NCBI GenBank assembly: GCA_018396875.1 | Contig: JAGTQG010000003.1 | Location: 4,012 to 67,994, forward strand | DNA from: Candidatus Bathyarchaeota archaeon | Lineage (GTDB): Archaea; Thermoproteota; Bathyarchaeia; Bathyarchaeales; Bathycorpusculaceae | Length of the DNA stretch: 63,983 nt | Direction: 5' to 3' | In this document: in pieces, positions 53,652-62,014 of the stretch | Layout: the number at the start of each line of letters is the position of its first letter | How positions within the stretch are numbered: the stretch's first letter is position 1 | The notes under the pieces: generated by a model | Databases searched by the model: none | Told to the model about the DNA's origin: nothing | Seen by the model: the letters and a program-made list of their open reading frames with translations, nothing else | Translations under genes and position numbers: made by a program

Positions 53652-54863
53652 TTGAGGAACATAATAGTTGAAAGGCTGAAACAAACACCTCTCGAAAAAC
53701 AGAGGCTTGAAATTGTTGAAAGAAAAGGCTTGGGCCACCCAGACTACATTTGCGATGCCATCATGGAGCAAATTTCTCTCCACCTAAGCAGAGAATACAT
53801 GAAAAAAACAGGCACAATACTGCATCATAACGCAGACAAATCCCTTCTTGTGGCCGGACAGGCTGAAGTTAGATTTGGAGGAGGCTGCATAAAACAACCG
53901 ATGCTTTTCATTTTCGGTGATAGAGCCACGACAGAGTTTGACGGCGTAAAAATAGATGTTGAAGAAATAGCCATAAACACTGCGAAGGAATGGTTTAGGA
54001 AAAACCTGCGTTTTGTAGATCCCGAAAAACATGTAAAATATCAAGTAGAGCTAAAACCAGGTTCAGCTGGTCTTGTCGACATCTTTAGACGTAAAGGGAA
54101 AGTGCTGCCCGCCAATGACACTTCTGCAGCTGTCGGCTACGCTCCAATGACCAGAACGGAAAAAATAGTCTTGAAAACGGAGCAGTTTCTAAACTCGAGG
54201 GAATTTAAACAACGTTTCCCAGAATCTGGTGAAGACATAAAGGTTATGGGATATCGAAACAATAACAACCTTAACCTCACAATTTCAATGGCTTTTGTAG
54301 ACCGTTACGTGTACGGCGAAGAAGACTACTTTGAGAAAAAGGCTAAAATTCTGGAAGAAGTCAACAAGTTTGTAAGGTCTAACACAGACTTTGAGAACAT
54401 AAACATTCAACTGAACACTTTAGATGCCCGCGGTAGAGGAGTTGACGGAGTTTACTTAACCGTTTTAGGAACCAGCGCAGACAGCGGAGATTCAGGACAA
54501 GTTGGCAGAGGCAACCGGGTGAATGGCTTAATTTCGCTAAACAGACCGTTCTGCTCGGAGGCTGCCGCTGGGAAAAATCCGGTGAGCCACGTCGGAAAAA
54601 TTTACAATGTTCTAACATTTAGGGTTGCCCAGCATGTTTATGAGGAAACACCTGAGCTTGAAGAGGTTTATATATGGCTTCTAAGTGAAATCGGAAGACC
54701 CATAGATCAACCCGCTGTGGCTGCAGCGCAAGTCGTAATGAAAGACGATAACTCTTCCATAGACAAGGTTAGAAGTAAAATAGCTGCAATCTTGGAGTAT
54801 GAGCTTGAGAACATCGATAAATTCTGCGCAGAGTTAGCCGAAGGAAAAATACCTATTTGCTAA
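53652..54863 (+). CDS. mat: Methionine adenosyltransferase, archaeal type
   Basis: Makes SAM from methionine and ATP. The 403 residues match the archaeal family, which is only distantly related to MetK. Diagnostic parts are ERKGLGHPDYICDAIMEQ (about 24-41), HHNADKSLLVAGQAEVRFGGG and DSGDSGQVGRGNRVNGL (about 275-291). TTG start with GGAGG 8 bases upstream. A CBS regulator is divergent, suggesting SAM-responsive control (inference). Confidence 0.96.
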   Translation: MRNIIVERLKQTPLEKQRLEIVERKGLGHPDYICDAIMEQISLHLSREYMKKTGTILHHNADKSLLVAGQAEVRFGGGCIKQPMLFIFGDRATTEFDGVKIDVEEIAINTAKEWFRKNLRFVDPEKHVKYQVELKPGSAGLVDIFRRKGKVLPANDTSAAVGYAPMTRTEKIVLKTEQFLNSREFKQRFPESGEDIKVMGYRNNNNLNLTISMAFVDRYVYGEEDYFEKKAKILEEVNKFVRSNTDFENINIQLNTLDARGRGVDGVYLTVLGTSADSGDSGQVGRGNRVNGLISLNRPFCSEAAAGKNPVSHVGKIYNVLTFRVAQHVYEETPELEEVYIWLLSEIGRPIDQPAVAAAQVVMKDDNSSIDKVRSKIAAILEYELENIDKFCAELAEGKIPIC

Positions 54864-55004
54864 CGGTTTTCTTACCGAACTAACAGATAAACGGGTACTG
54901 ATGGCCGTGCAACGTGAATTTTGAATTCTTATTCAGAATGTTAATCCAAAATTGAATAGTTTTATTAACTCCATACGTGACAAACAGAGAAAGGGCGATT
55001 AACG

Positions 55005-55379
55005 ATGGAGACTGAGCTTGAAGAGACTTTGATGAGCGATGCTTCAGTAGAAAAAATTGAGAATGAAGAGGAACAGCCGATTGAAGGAGAATGCGTGCAA
55101 ACTGAAGAGGCCGACGTTGAGAAGGAAGAGCAAAAAAGAGAGGAACAGGAGGATAGAAGTAGTTTTGTGCATGGTTTGTCTGTGGGTTTGGGAATTGGAT
55201 GCATTGCAACGTTTGTAATAATGTGGATTACTGTGTTCTTTTCTCCAATGCTGCCGTCAACAATAACCTATGAATCATTATTGTCGGTGTTCATTTATCC
55301 ACTGATATATTTGCTGGCGGTTGGTCTTGTAGCGTTAACAGCAGGCATCGTAAGAGAATATTACGTTAGAAAGGAATAA
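55005..55379 (+). CDS. Hypothetical two-helix membrane protein with acidic N-terminus
   Basis: Unrecognised protein of 124 residues. Residues about 1-50 are highly acidic (glutamate-rich, no aromatic core). Two hydrophobic helices follow (about 58-80 and 90-115), ending in REYYVRKE. The acidic part likely faces the cytoplasm. It is encoded alone with its own AT-rich promoter region near 54960. Confidence 0.7.
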   Translation: METELEETLMSDASVEKIENEEEQPIEGECVQTEEADVEKEEQKREEQEDRSSFVHGLSVGLGIGCIATFVIMWITVFFSPMLPSTITYESLLSVFIYPLIYLLAVGLVALTAGIVREYYVRKE

Positions 55380-55445
55380 ACACTTTTAAATCACGTTTCG
55401 GTTCAACTCTAGATAATTTTATAGCCTAAAAATCCAGCTTTAATT

Positions 55446-56084
55446 GTGAAACTTATGTCCTACAAATTTAAGCAGATCCTAGAAAAGATCGCAAGGGAAA
55501 AAGCACCAGGTCCAGCTCCAACTTTTTCAGCACTACATTTGTTGCAGGCTATGGAGCTTGTTGCAGAAAAACCCGTTGGACGAACAAAACTTTCAGAGGA
55601 GTTGAACATAGGGGAGGGGGTTGCCCGCACCCTCATCACTCGTTTAAAGGAAGCTGGTTTGATTTCAACATCAAAAGTTGGATGTAGTCTAACAACGAGA
55701 GGACGAAAGCTATTAGAAGAGTATCGAAAGCTCGTGGCCAAACAAGTTAGGATTGAAAAATGCGAGCTGATGAATGCAAAATACAACTTTGCGATTTTAA
55801 TAAAAAACCGTGGACACAAAGTTAAAACGGGAATGGAGCAACGTGATGCTGCCGTCAAAATAGGGGCAAAATGGGCGGTAACTATTGTCTTTAAGGATGG
55901 CCGTCTTACAATTCCAATGGTAAGTGAGGATTTTTTGAGAGATTACCCCAAAACTGCGGAACAAGTTGCCAAACTCATGCAGCCCGAGGAAAACGACGTA
56001 ATAATAATCAGTGGCGCTGACTCTCCAGACGTGGCTAGGCATGGGGTAACCGCTGCTGCTTGGACGCTTCTCGATGATTGTTAA
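55446..56084 (+). CDS. DUF4443 regulator-like protein
   Basis: 212 residues with an N-terminal winged helix (about 25-80: GRTKLSEELNIGEGVARTLITRLKEAG shown in part by its first twenty residues GRTKLSEELNIGEGVARTLI) and a C-terminal DUF4443 domain (about 100-210; RDAAVKIGAKWAVTIVFKDG, IISGADSPDVARHG). An MTA/riboflavin-kinase-like archaeal regulator is a possible relative. The ligand is unknown. Convergent with the GPN GTPase gene. Confidence 0.83.
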   Translation: MKLMSYKFKQILEKIAREKAPGPAPTFSALHLLQAMELVAEKPVGRTKLSEELNIGEGVARTLITRLKEAGLISTSKVGCSLTTRGRKLLEEYRKLVAKQVRIEKCELMNAKYNFAILIKNRGHKVKTGMEQRDAAVKIGAKWAVTIVFKDGRLTIPMVSEDFLRDYPKTAEQVAKLMQPEENDVIIISGADSPDVARHGVTAAAWTLLDDC

Positions 56085-56089
56085 AAACG

Positions 56090-56851
56090 TCAGTACGTGT
56101 ATTTTTCTCCGCCAGCAAGCACACGTTCCAACGCCATGTTAAAGTTAACCATTCCCTCGTTAGTTTTGGCTGAGACTGGAACAAGCAGGAACCTTAAACC
56201 AAGTTGGTGTATGGCTTTCATCATATTCCTGCTCAAGAGTCGCTTTGTCCCTTCAAGTTTCTGCTCAATCGCGTCTTCTAAAGCTTTTGGATTTGCAGAC
56301 CAATCCACAATTTTGTTAACATCCTCCTCAGAAAGCAAGTCACATTTGGAAAGCACATGAATTTGCGGCAAAAGAAAACGGTTGTAGACAGCTGCTGACA
56401 GAAATAGGTTTGAAACATAATTTAGAGGGTTAAGCGAAAAAACAGCATCAAAGAGATAAACTATGGCTTTTGGTTCCTTCGTGAGTTCATGGGCTATATA
56501 GGGTCCACTAGCTCTAAAAGCAAATAATTCCATCTGCCCTGGAGTGTCAACCAGAACAATATCAGATTTTAAATCTTCAATTTCTTTTGAAAGATTTTCA
56601 ACTTCTTCCGCTAATAGATCAGCAGCCATTATTAAGGCGCCGTTTGGCCCTAGTCCATATTGGTCCATGAGCTCTTCTATGTTTACATAATCCCTAGCGT
56701 CAACGTCAGGCGTGTAAGGCAGATTTAAAGCACCAGGATCCAGGTTCACGGTGGCAACATCTTGTTTTGAAAGTCTTAACCATTCGCTGAAGGCCGCGGT
56801 GAGCAGAGACTTTCCAGACCCAGCGGTTCCAATAATAAACACAATGAACAT
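56090..56851 (-). CDS. GPN-loop GTPase
   Basis: Archaeal homologue of the eukaryotic GPN1-3 GTPases linked to RNA polymerase assembly. P-loop GTAGSGKS (about 8-15), the Gly-Pro-Asn motif in YGLGPNGALIMAADLL (about 67-82) and VDTPGQMELF are present. I set the start at ATG 56851 (253 residues), because the P-loop then falls at the usual position and AGGGGA lies upstream; the frame is open to 57001. Confidence 0.93.
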   Translation of the reverse strand: MFIVFIIGTAGSGKSLLTAAFSEWLRLSKQDVATVNLDPGALNLPYTPDVDARDYVNIEELMDQYGLGPNGALIMAADLLAEEVENLSKEIEDLKSDIVLVDTPGQMELFAFRASGPYIAHELTKEPKAIVYLFDAVFSLNPLNYVSNLFLSAAVYNRFLLPQIHVLSKCDLLSEEDVNKIVDWSANPKALEDAIEQKLEGTKRLLSRNMMKAIHQLGLRFLLVPVSAKTNEGMVNFNMALERVLAGGEKYTY

Positions 56852-56924
56852 CTTAAATTTCCCCTGATCATGGATAAATTTCTGCGTATAGATTGCAGAC
56901 AAAGAGTAGACTAAAAATTTTTCT

Positions 56925-58058
56925 TTAACGTTCGCCGCCAGAAAGCGTTGGTTCTTCAATTTTATGGGAACTTTGAGATGAAAAGAGAAATATAACGCCA
57001 ACGCAAACTAGAATCAAGGTTATTGCACAGATTGCTATAAAAAATGTGGGTAAGATTATTACAGTCACTACGGGGCTATCGGCTCCTGAAAATTCATCAT
57101 CTCCGGACCAGCTGGCTCTGAATTGGCATATGCCAGCCTCTTTTGAAATCCACGTACATGAAAATTTTCCCTCAGCGTCTGTATATGTTGTGGCTAATAC
57201 GTTCCAAGGAGAGCTGCCTACTTTGAAGTATATTGTTACCGATTTGTTCTGTAGTTTGGGTGTTAACTGCCCCAAAAGAGTAAGCGTGCTTCCTTGTACG
57301 CCAAAATTTGATGGAATAGTTAAAGACACCGTTGACGGTTGTAGCTGCTTGTAGCTTGCTGAAACTTGTTGAGGTGCCCATTCTTCGCAGTTTTTAAGCG
57401 GAATTATTTGGCATTCAGCCCTTAATAGGTCATCGGGACATTCGCCGACTCTCCATCCATTTATCCAGTTATCTCCAGTGCACTCAGCCACATAGAAGCG
57501 ACTACCGTTATAGGTGACAAAGTGGGCAGCCGCCCTGACATATTTTGGTGGAGTGGGAAGACAAACCCCAATATTCATATGCGCATGATTAGGATAATAT
57601 AGAAGTACAACATCCAATCCTCCCGCCTTCATGATTGAGGCTGCAACATAGCTAAATAGGTCGCAGTCTCCAATGTTGTCGACCATTGTTTCAATTGGAT
57701 ATTTAGCGGGTGACATAGCCTTGTAGGGTATTTGGTGCACAATCATTAGAACACCGTTTGCAAAATCTTCAGGAGTGCTATATATCTCCCATAATTTGTC
57801 CGCAATGGGCTTTAGTGGAAAAGGTGTAACGAATTTGGCGAAATCTTCAATAGAAATTTGGCTGTGATCCATTCCACGATAATACTCGTAAAGCGATTGT
57901 GGAATAGCAACGTATAACCTGTATTGTTCTGAACTATTGAAGCTTTGCAGAAGGGAATAGGACACGGTGTAACAGTTGGTGGAGTAGCAAGAGGGTATGT
58001 ACAGGACCGCAACAACTATTGTCGTAATTGTAAACGTTGTAAGGAACTTTTGTTTCAT
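56925..58058 (-). CDS. Secreted transglutaminase-like protein, membrane-anchored
   Basis: 377 residues: signal peptide (about 1-24), a transglutaminase-like/cysteine peptidase-type domain (about 60-225) with Cys in NIGDCDLFSYVAAS and His in NHAHMNIGV, an Ig-like beta domain (about 240-335; TIPSNFGVQGSTLTLLGQLT) and a C-terminal membrane helix (about 340-362) with a short cytoplasmic tail. A third triad member could be Asp in CTGDNWINGW. Surface protein processing or cross-linking is possible. Partners are not known. Confidence 0.82.
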   Translation of the reverse strand: MKQKFLTTFTITTIVVAVLYIPSCYSTNCYTVSYSLLQSFNSSEQYRLYVAIPQSLYEYYRGMDHSQISIEDFAKFVTPFPLKPIADKLWEIYSTPEDFANGVLMIVHQIPYKAMSPAKYPIETMVDNIGDCDLFSYVAASIMKAGGLDVVLLYYPNHAHMNIGVCLPTPPKYVRAAAHFVTYNGSRFYVAECTGDNWINGWRVGECPDDLLRAECQIIPLKNCEEWAPQQVSASYKQLQPSTVSLTIPSNFGVQGSTLTLLGQLTPKLQNKSVTIYFKVGSSPWNVLATTYTDAEGKFSCTWISKEAGICQFRASWSGDDEFSGADSPVVTVIILPTFFIAICAITLILVCVGVIFLFSSQSSHKIEEPTLSGGER

Positions 58059-58212
58059 TCGTCATAGATTTTCAAATTCAAATTAATTGCTCTTATGAAA
58101 CCTTAATCATTAACTAAAACAAGGATTGATGATTGGTTGCTCTGGACCCGGATTTGCAATCATTAAATATCAGAGTCTAGCCTGCTCCTCATTGCAACCA
58201 TGAGAACTCATG
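58059..58212. other. Intergenic interval with a near-palindrome
   Basis: Holds CATGAG-AA-CTCATG (58199-58212), touching the stop codon of the CinA-like gene, and a stretch on the minus strand with GGTTGC...GCAACCA that looks partly tRNA-like but does not fold as a tRNA. No gene seen. Confidence 0.35.
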
Positions 58213-59034
58213 TTAAGGGGCTTTAAAAGTTTTAACTTTTCCGCCCTTTTCTTTTATCAGTTCTGAAAGCTGAATGATAGCCTTACCCAAACGATCCTTC
58301 GCAATTTTTGAGTCCTTAGCGGTGGTTGAAAAGTGTATTTCAATGTAAGGCTTTTTCTCCTCGCCTTTTGGGTGGGATTTAATGTAAACGTATGGGTTGT
58401 CATGCATAGTCAAGTCAATTAAAGGCGCCAAAGTGGACTCCATAATGTTTTCTGCATAAACGCTTGCCTCAAAAAACATTGAATCTCCAGCCTCCTTTTT
58501 AAGCAAAGCAGCGATTGATTCCTCAAAAATGGCTTCCATTTCAGCTGGAACACCAGGTAACGCAATTATGTCCGTTCCCTCAATGCTTAGACGTACTCCA
58601 GGAGCTGTACCCACGGGATTTGGCAGGGGATCAGCCCCTTTTGGGAGTTTTGCCATCTTAATTCTGTGAGGAGTCAACTCTGCAGAGTCAAGTCTACCGG
58701 CTTTGGCGTATGCTTCATACTTTTCCTTAACCATTTGTAAGGCCTTGTCATTGAGCTCCAAATTGCGATTTAGGGCTTTTGCTATTCCTTCTAATGTTTT
58801 ATCATCAAACGTCGGACCCAAGCCTCCAGTAGTTATAATGAAACGGGGTTTCCTTTCTAGGGCCTCGCGTGTTGCGCTGGCAATCTCGTTTACATCGTCA
58901 CCTACAACGGTTATTCTACGAACACTCAAGCCCAAAGATGTAATTCGCTTAGCCAACCAATGAGCATTCGTGTTCAGGGTTTTGCCAATTAGAAGTTCGT
59001 TACCAACGCAGATTATTTCAACCTGTGTGCCCAT
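58213..59034 (-). CDS. CinA-like molybdopterin-binding domain protein
   Basis: 273 residues. Molybdopterin-binding fold of the CinA/MoaB group: VEIICVGNELLIGKTLNTNA (about 4-23), TTGGLGPTFDDKT (about 66-78) and PNPVGTAPG (about 133-141). Archaeal members are often called nicotinamide mononucleotide deamidase-related, but that activity belongs to the separate C-terminal domain of bacterial CinA, which is missing here. The role is therefore uncertain. Confidence 0.88.
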   Translation of the reverse strand: MGTQVEIICVGNELLIGKTLNTNAHWLAKRITSLGLSVRRITVVGDDVNEIASATREALERKPRFIITTGGLGPTFDDKTLEGIAKALNRNLELNDKALQMVKEKYEAYAKAGRLDSAELTPHRIKMAKLPKGADPLPNPVGTAPGVRLSIEGTDIIALPGVPAEMEAIFEESIAALLKKEAGDSMFFEASVYAENIMESTLAPLIDLTMHDNPYVYIKSHPKGEEKKPYIEIHFSTTAKDSKIAKDRLGKAIIQLSELIKEKGGKVKTFKAP

Positions 59035-59206
59035 ATTCCTCGCTCTGATTTACACATTGACAAAAATAACTTTTCTTTTTATTTTTGTGTTTAGCTCGCC
59101 CTACTTTTTACGGTAATATGGTTGGTTTTTTGTGGTAATGCGGCTGTTGCTCAATAAGAAAATGTTTACACCATACGCTGAGTAATAACGAATCTCTTTT
59201 GTGAGA

Positions 59207-59416
59207 TTATTTTTTCTTGCTGCTTAGCCACCATTTCAGATATTCTTTTCTTCGCCTTTCTTTTTCTTCTTCATCACTTTCGGTCGAAGGGTGTAGTTTT
59301 TCTTTTAGTTCGATGAGTTCTTGTTGGGTGACTGATAGTCCGCAGCTTTGGCATACGTAATGCTTGGTGGAAGCTATGTAACGCATTTCTCCACCACATT
59401 CTGGACAATAGGGCAT
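59207..59416 (-). CDS. Small zinc-ribbon protein
   Basis: 69 residues: a zinc ribbon (CPECGGEM and CQSCGLS, about 4-27) followed by a highly charged helix (EEEKERRRKEYLKWW). A widespread archaeal pattern without assigned function. It has its own upstream gap of 64 bases from the radical SAM gene. Confidence 0.8.
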   Translation of the reverse strand: MPYCPECGGEMRYIASTKHYVCQSCGLSVTQQELIELKEKLHPSTESDEEEKERRRKEYLKWWLSSKKK

Positions 59417-59480
59417 TTTTAATCACTATCTGCACTAGAGAAGAAAAGCCTACCAGAAATAGCTTTCGATTGGAGCTAGC

Positions 59481-60584
59481 TCACGTTATGAAATTTGTTA
59501 AGCCCGCCTCGACTGCGAGTTTTACTGCTTTATCCATTTCCTCCCTTGTTAATCTCCGTCGCAGTTCTGGAACCTCGTAGGCCCGCCATTCTGGTCTGTA
59601 CTGAAACATTACGTTTACACGTGTTTCTTTGCCTAAATTCTTGGCTATCCAGTTTAGCGTTGGCTTTGTGCAACATTCAAGATGACCCGGCAAAACCAAA
59701 ACTCGAATTATGAGTTCGCCATACTTGCTGGCGATTAAGTGATTGTCTGTGCAAACCTCCCAATATTTTGGAGCGCTTGAAATTCTTTCGGCGCAGTATC
59801 CGGGACCATATTTGAAGTCCAAGAGGTATACGTCGGCAAAACCCGCCAAAAGTTTGGCTGTTTCTGGGCTGTAATAGGTGTTTGAGTTCCAAACCACTGG
59901 AATGTTAACTTTGACTTGCTTAAACGTCTCAAGCCACTGTTCAAGCCAAGGGGTGGGTTCCCCACCAACAAGGTTTGCGTTTCGGCAACCACTCCTACGT
60001 AGAGCCTCAACTTCATCTGCTAATCTTTCCGGAGTGTAAACTTCGCCTCTCTCTATCCACTGCGATATTGTCCAGTTTTGGCAGTGCTTACACCGCATCG
60101 TGCAACCCATCGTAAAAATAGTTCCAGAAGGAACAAGCTCCGGCTCCTCACCCATGTGCTCAAAAATGCTTGAAACAGTAATGCTTGCACCGCATCCACA
60201 AAAGCCCCGTTCGCCTTCAAGCCTGTTCACTCCGCATCTTCTAATACAAAAATGACATTTTTCAAGTATGCGCCTTGCTATCTCAATCTTAAGGTCCAAG
60301 TAAGACTTTTCTGGAGTTGGCAAGCTTTCCAGGGTTTTCTCCTTCGCATCCAAAGCCCTTTCAAGTTTATAGAATTCGTCAGTGAGCGCTTCATGCTTTC
60401 GCCATAGCTCTTCTGTGGAATCTTCTTCCTTAAAATCCGCGGGAAGTTTTTTGGCTATCTGAAATTTAGCGGGCTTTTTGTTTTGCATTACAGCGAAATA
60501 TCTAGCTAAACTTTTCCTAGCCTTTTCATCGCTCAACACAGCCACGGCATCTGGACGTAAAATCCTCCACATAAGAGCCACCAT
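59481..60584 (-). CDS. Radical SAM protein, PflA-like (COG1313 type)
   Basis: 367 residues. The cluster motif CTMRCKHC (CxxxCxxC, about residues 170-177) follows an N-terminal cysteine-rich segment CHFCIRRCGVNRLEGERGFCGCG, quoted in part as CHFCIRRC. A helical N-terminal extension (about 1-110) is present. It resembles uncharacterised proteins related to pyruvate-formate-lyase activases. It lies 20 bases after the amrS gene on the same strand. The target is not known. Confidence 0.85.
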   Translation of the reverse strand: MVALMWRILRPDAVAVLSDEKARKSLARYFAVMQNKKPAKFQIAKKLPADFKEEDSTEELWRKHEALTDEFYKLERALDAKEKTLESLPTPEKSYLDLKIEIARRILEKCHFCIRRCGVNRLEGERGFCGCGASITVSSIFEHMGEEPELVPSGTIFTMGCTMRCKHCQNWTISQWIERGEVYTPERLADEVEALRRSGCRNANLVGGEPTPWLEQWLETFKQVKVNIPVVWNSNTYYSPETAKLLAGFADVYLLDFKYGPGYCAERISSAPKYWEVCTDNHLIASKYGELIIRVLVLPGHLECCTKPTLNWIAKNLGKETRVNVMFQYRPEWRAYEVPELRRRLTREEMDKAVKLAVEAGLTNFIT

Positions 60585-60603
60585 GTGTTATTGAAGGAGA
60601 ATT

Positions 60604-61653
60604 TTAAAACAGTGCGTAGGGGTAGGCGTAACCGCTTGGGTGCAACTTTCCTTTTATTGGGATTTCCCGTCCACACACGGGACAACGCATGTCCTTTGTC
60701 AAATTCCATTTAGTAATCTCGAAACTGAAACGCTTAATCAAAAGCTCGTTACAGTTTGGGCAATAAGTGTTTTCAGCGGGGTGCCCAGGCACATTGCCAA
60801 TGTAAACAAAGTTTAAGCCAACACTTTTAGCCGCCGCGTAAGCCTTCTCCAACGTTTGAATAGGCGTTGAAGGAATATCTGTAAGCTTATAATCTGGGTG
60901 AAAGCGAAGCAAATGGAAAGGTGTGTCTGCACCTAGATTCTCCTTAATCCATAACGCAAGCTTTACAATATGATCTATTGAATCACCTATTTTTGGCACC
61001 ACAAGATTCGTGATTTCAATGTGAATTCCCTGTCGCTTCATTTCCTTTAAACATTCGAAAATAGGGTCAACAGATGGAACTAAAGAAAACGTTTTGTAAA
61101 AATCCGGGTCACCACCGCCCTTAAAGTCCACAGTTGCAGCATCAAGATAAGGCGCAATGGTTTTTACGGCTTCAGGCGTCATGTAACCATTTGTAACAAA
61201 GGTGTTGAAAAAACCTACTTGATGGGCAAGTTTTGCAGTTTCGTAGGCGTATTCAAAAAATATTGTTGGCTCCGTGTATGTGTAGCTTATTCCTTGGCAA
61301 CCGTTATCTCTAGTGGCCTTCACAACCTCTTCCGGAGGAAAGTTCCTTCCTGAAATCTGTTTTTCCTGACTTATCATCCAGTTGTCACAGAACTGGCAGC
61401 GAAAGTTACACCCAACGGTGGCTATTGACATAACAGATGCCCCTGGGTTAAAGTGTGAAAGAGGTTTTTTCTCGATTGGATCGACACAAGCGGATATGGC
61501 TTTCCCATAGACAAGCGAGTAAAGAACACCACCTTCGTTTTTTCTAACAAGACAAAAACCTGTCCCACCATCCTTTATTACACATCTCCTGCCGCATAAG
61601 TTGCACTTAACCTCCTTGTTTTTAAGACGCTCATAAAGCATTGCCTCACGCAT
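60604..61653 (-). CDS. amrS: AmmeMemoRadiSam system radical SAM enzyme
   Basis: 349 residues. Radical SAM motif CNFRCQFC (about 83-90), N-terminal cysteines CNLCGRRC, and C-terminal zinc ribbon (CPNCNELL and CPVCGREI, about 297 and 326). The GISYTYTEPTIFFEYAYE block is diagnostic. Its usual partners AMMECR1 and Memo are not in this window. Starts 2 bases after the ArsR regulator, so the two share a transcript. Confidence 0.92.
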   Translation of the reverse strand: MREAMLYERLKNKEVKCNLCGRRCVIKDGGTGFCLVRKNEGGVLYSLVYGKAISACVDPIEKKPLSHFNPGASVMSIATVGCNFRCQFCDNWMISQEKQISGRNFPPEEVVKATRDNGCQGISYTYTEPTIFFEYAYETAKLAHQVGFFNTFVTNGYMTPEAVKTIAPYLDAATVDFKGGGDPDFYKTFSLVPSVDPIFECLKEMKRQGIHIEITNLVVPKIGDSIDHIVKLALWIKENLGADTPFHLLRFHPDYKLTDIPSTPIQTLEKAYAAAKSVGLNFVYIGNVPGHPAENTYCPNCNELLIKRFSFEITKWNLTKDMRCPVCGREIPIKGKLHPSGYAYPYALF

Positions 61654-61655
61654 GG

Positions 61656-61943
61656 CTATTCCTCCAAAACATGAAAGCCATTGCCGTTAAAACCAATTTT
61701 AATTGCTTTCCTAGAAGCCCTAAACCCCTTTTTGTGACCATTAGTTGTTATAAGACCAGCCTCCCGAAGCTTTTTCAAATGAAAAGATATGGTGGTCGCT
61801 GAAACCGATTTCGATAAAATTTTCTCTATGTCGCTGATGGTTTGAGCTTTAGGATACTTTCTTAGCAGATACTGAAATATTTTAGTCCGCGTAGGATCAC
61901 TCAAAGCCTCACATATTTTATGTCCATCAAATTGTTTCCCCAT
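61656..61943 (-). CDS. ArsR-family winged-helix regulator
   Basis: 95-residue repressor-like protein with a winged helix (about 10-75: ALSDPTRTKIFQYLLRKYP, SATTISFHLKKLREAGL). No clear metal-binding cysteines are present, so it probably senses something else. First gene of an operon with amrS and the second radical SAM gene. It lies just after an AT-rich palindrome that could be its own operator. Confidence 0.88.
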   Translation of the reverse strand: MGKQFDGHKICEALSDPTRTKIFQYLLRKYPKAQTISDIEKILSKSVSATTISFHLKKLREAGLITTNGHKKGFRASRKAIKIGFNGNGFHVLEE

Positions 61944-61961
61944 TCCAATTCACTATTTTCA

Positions 61962-61977
61962 TATTAAAATATTAATA
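61962..61977 (-). promoter_or_regulatory. Palindrome over promoter of ArsR-amrS operon
   Basis: TATTAA-AATA-TTAATA is a 6-bp perfect inverted repeat, 19-34 bases upstream of the ArsR start codon, where the TATA box of this minus-strand operon should be. Autoregulation by ArsR is a natural reading. Confidence 0.45.
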
Positions 61978-62014
61978 CATTTAAGCTTTCCGAGGCATGC
62001 GCACTTAACCCACG

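Noticed and set aside
58115-58205. tRNA-like stretch on the minus strand (GGTTGC ... AAATCCGGGTCC ... GCAACCA)
   Set aside because: Ends pair over 6 bases, but there is no D arm, no anticodon stem and no T-stem partner. At best a remnant; no paired att-like copy or integrated element was seen nearby.
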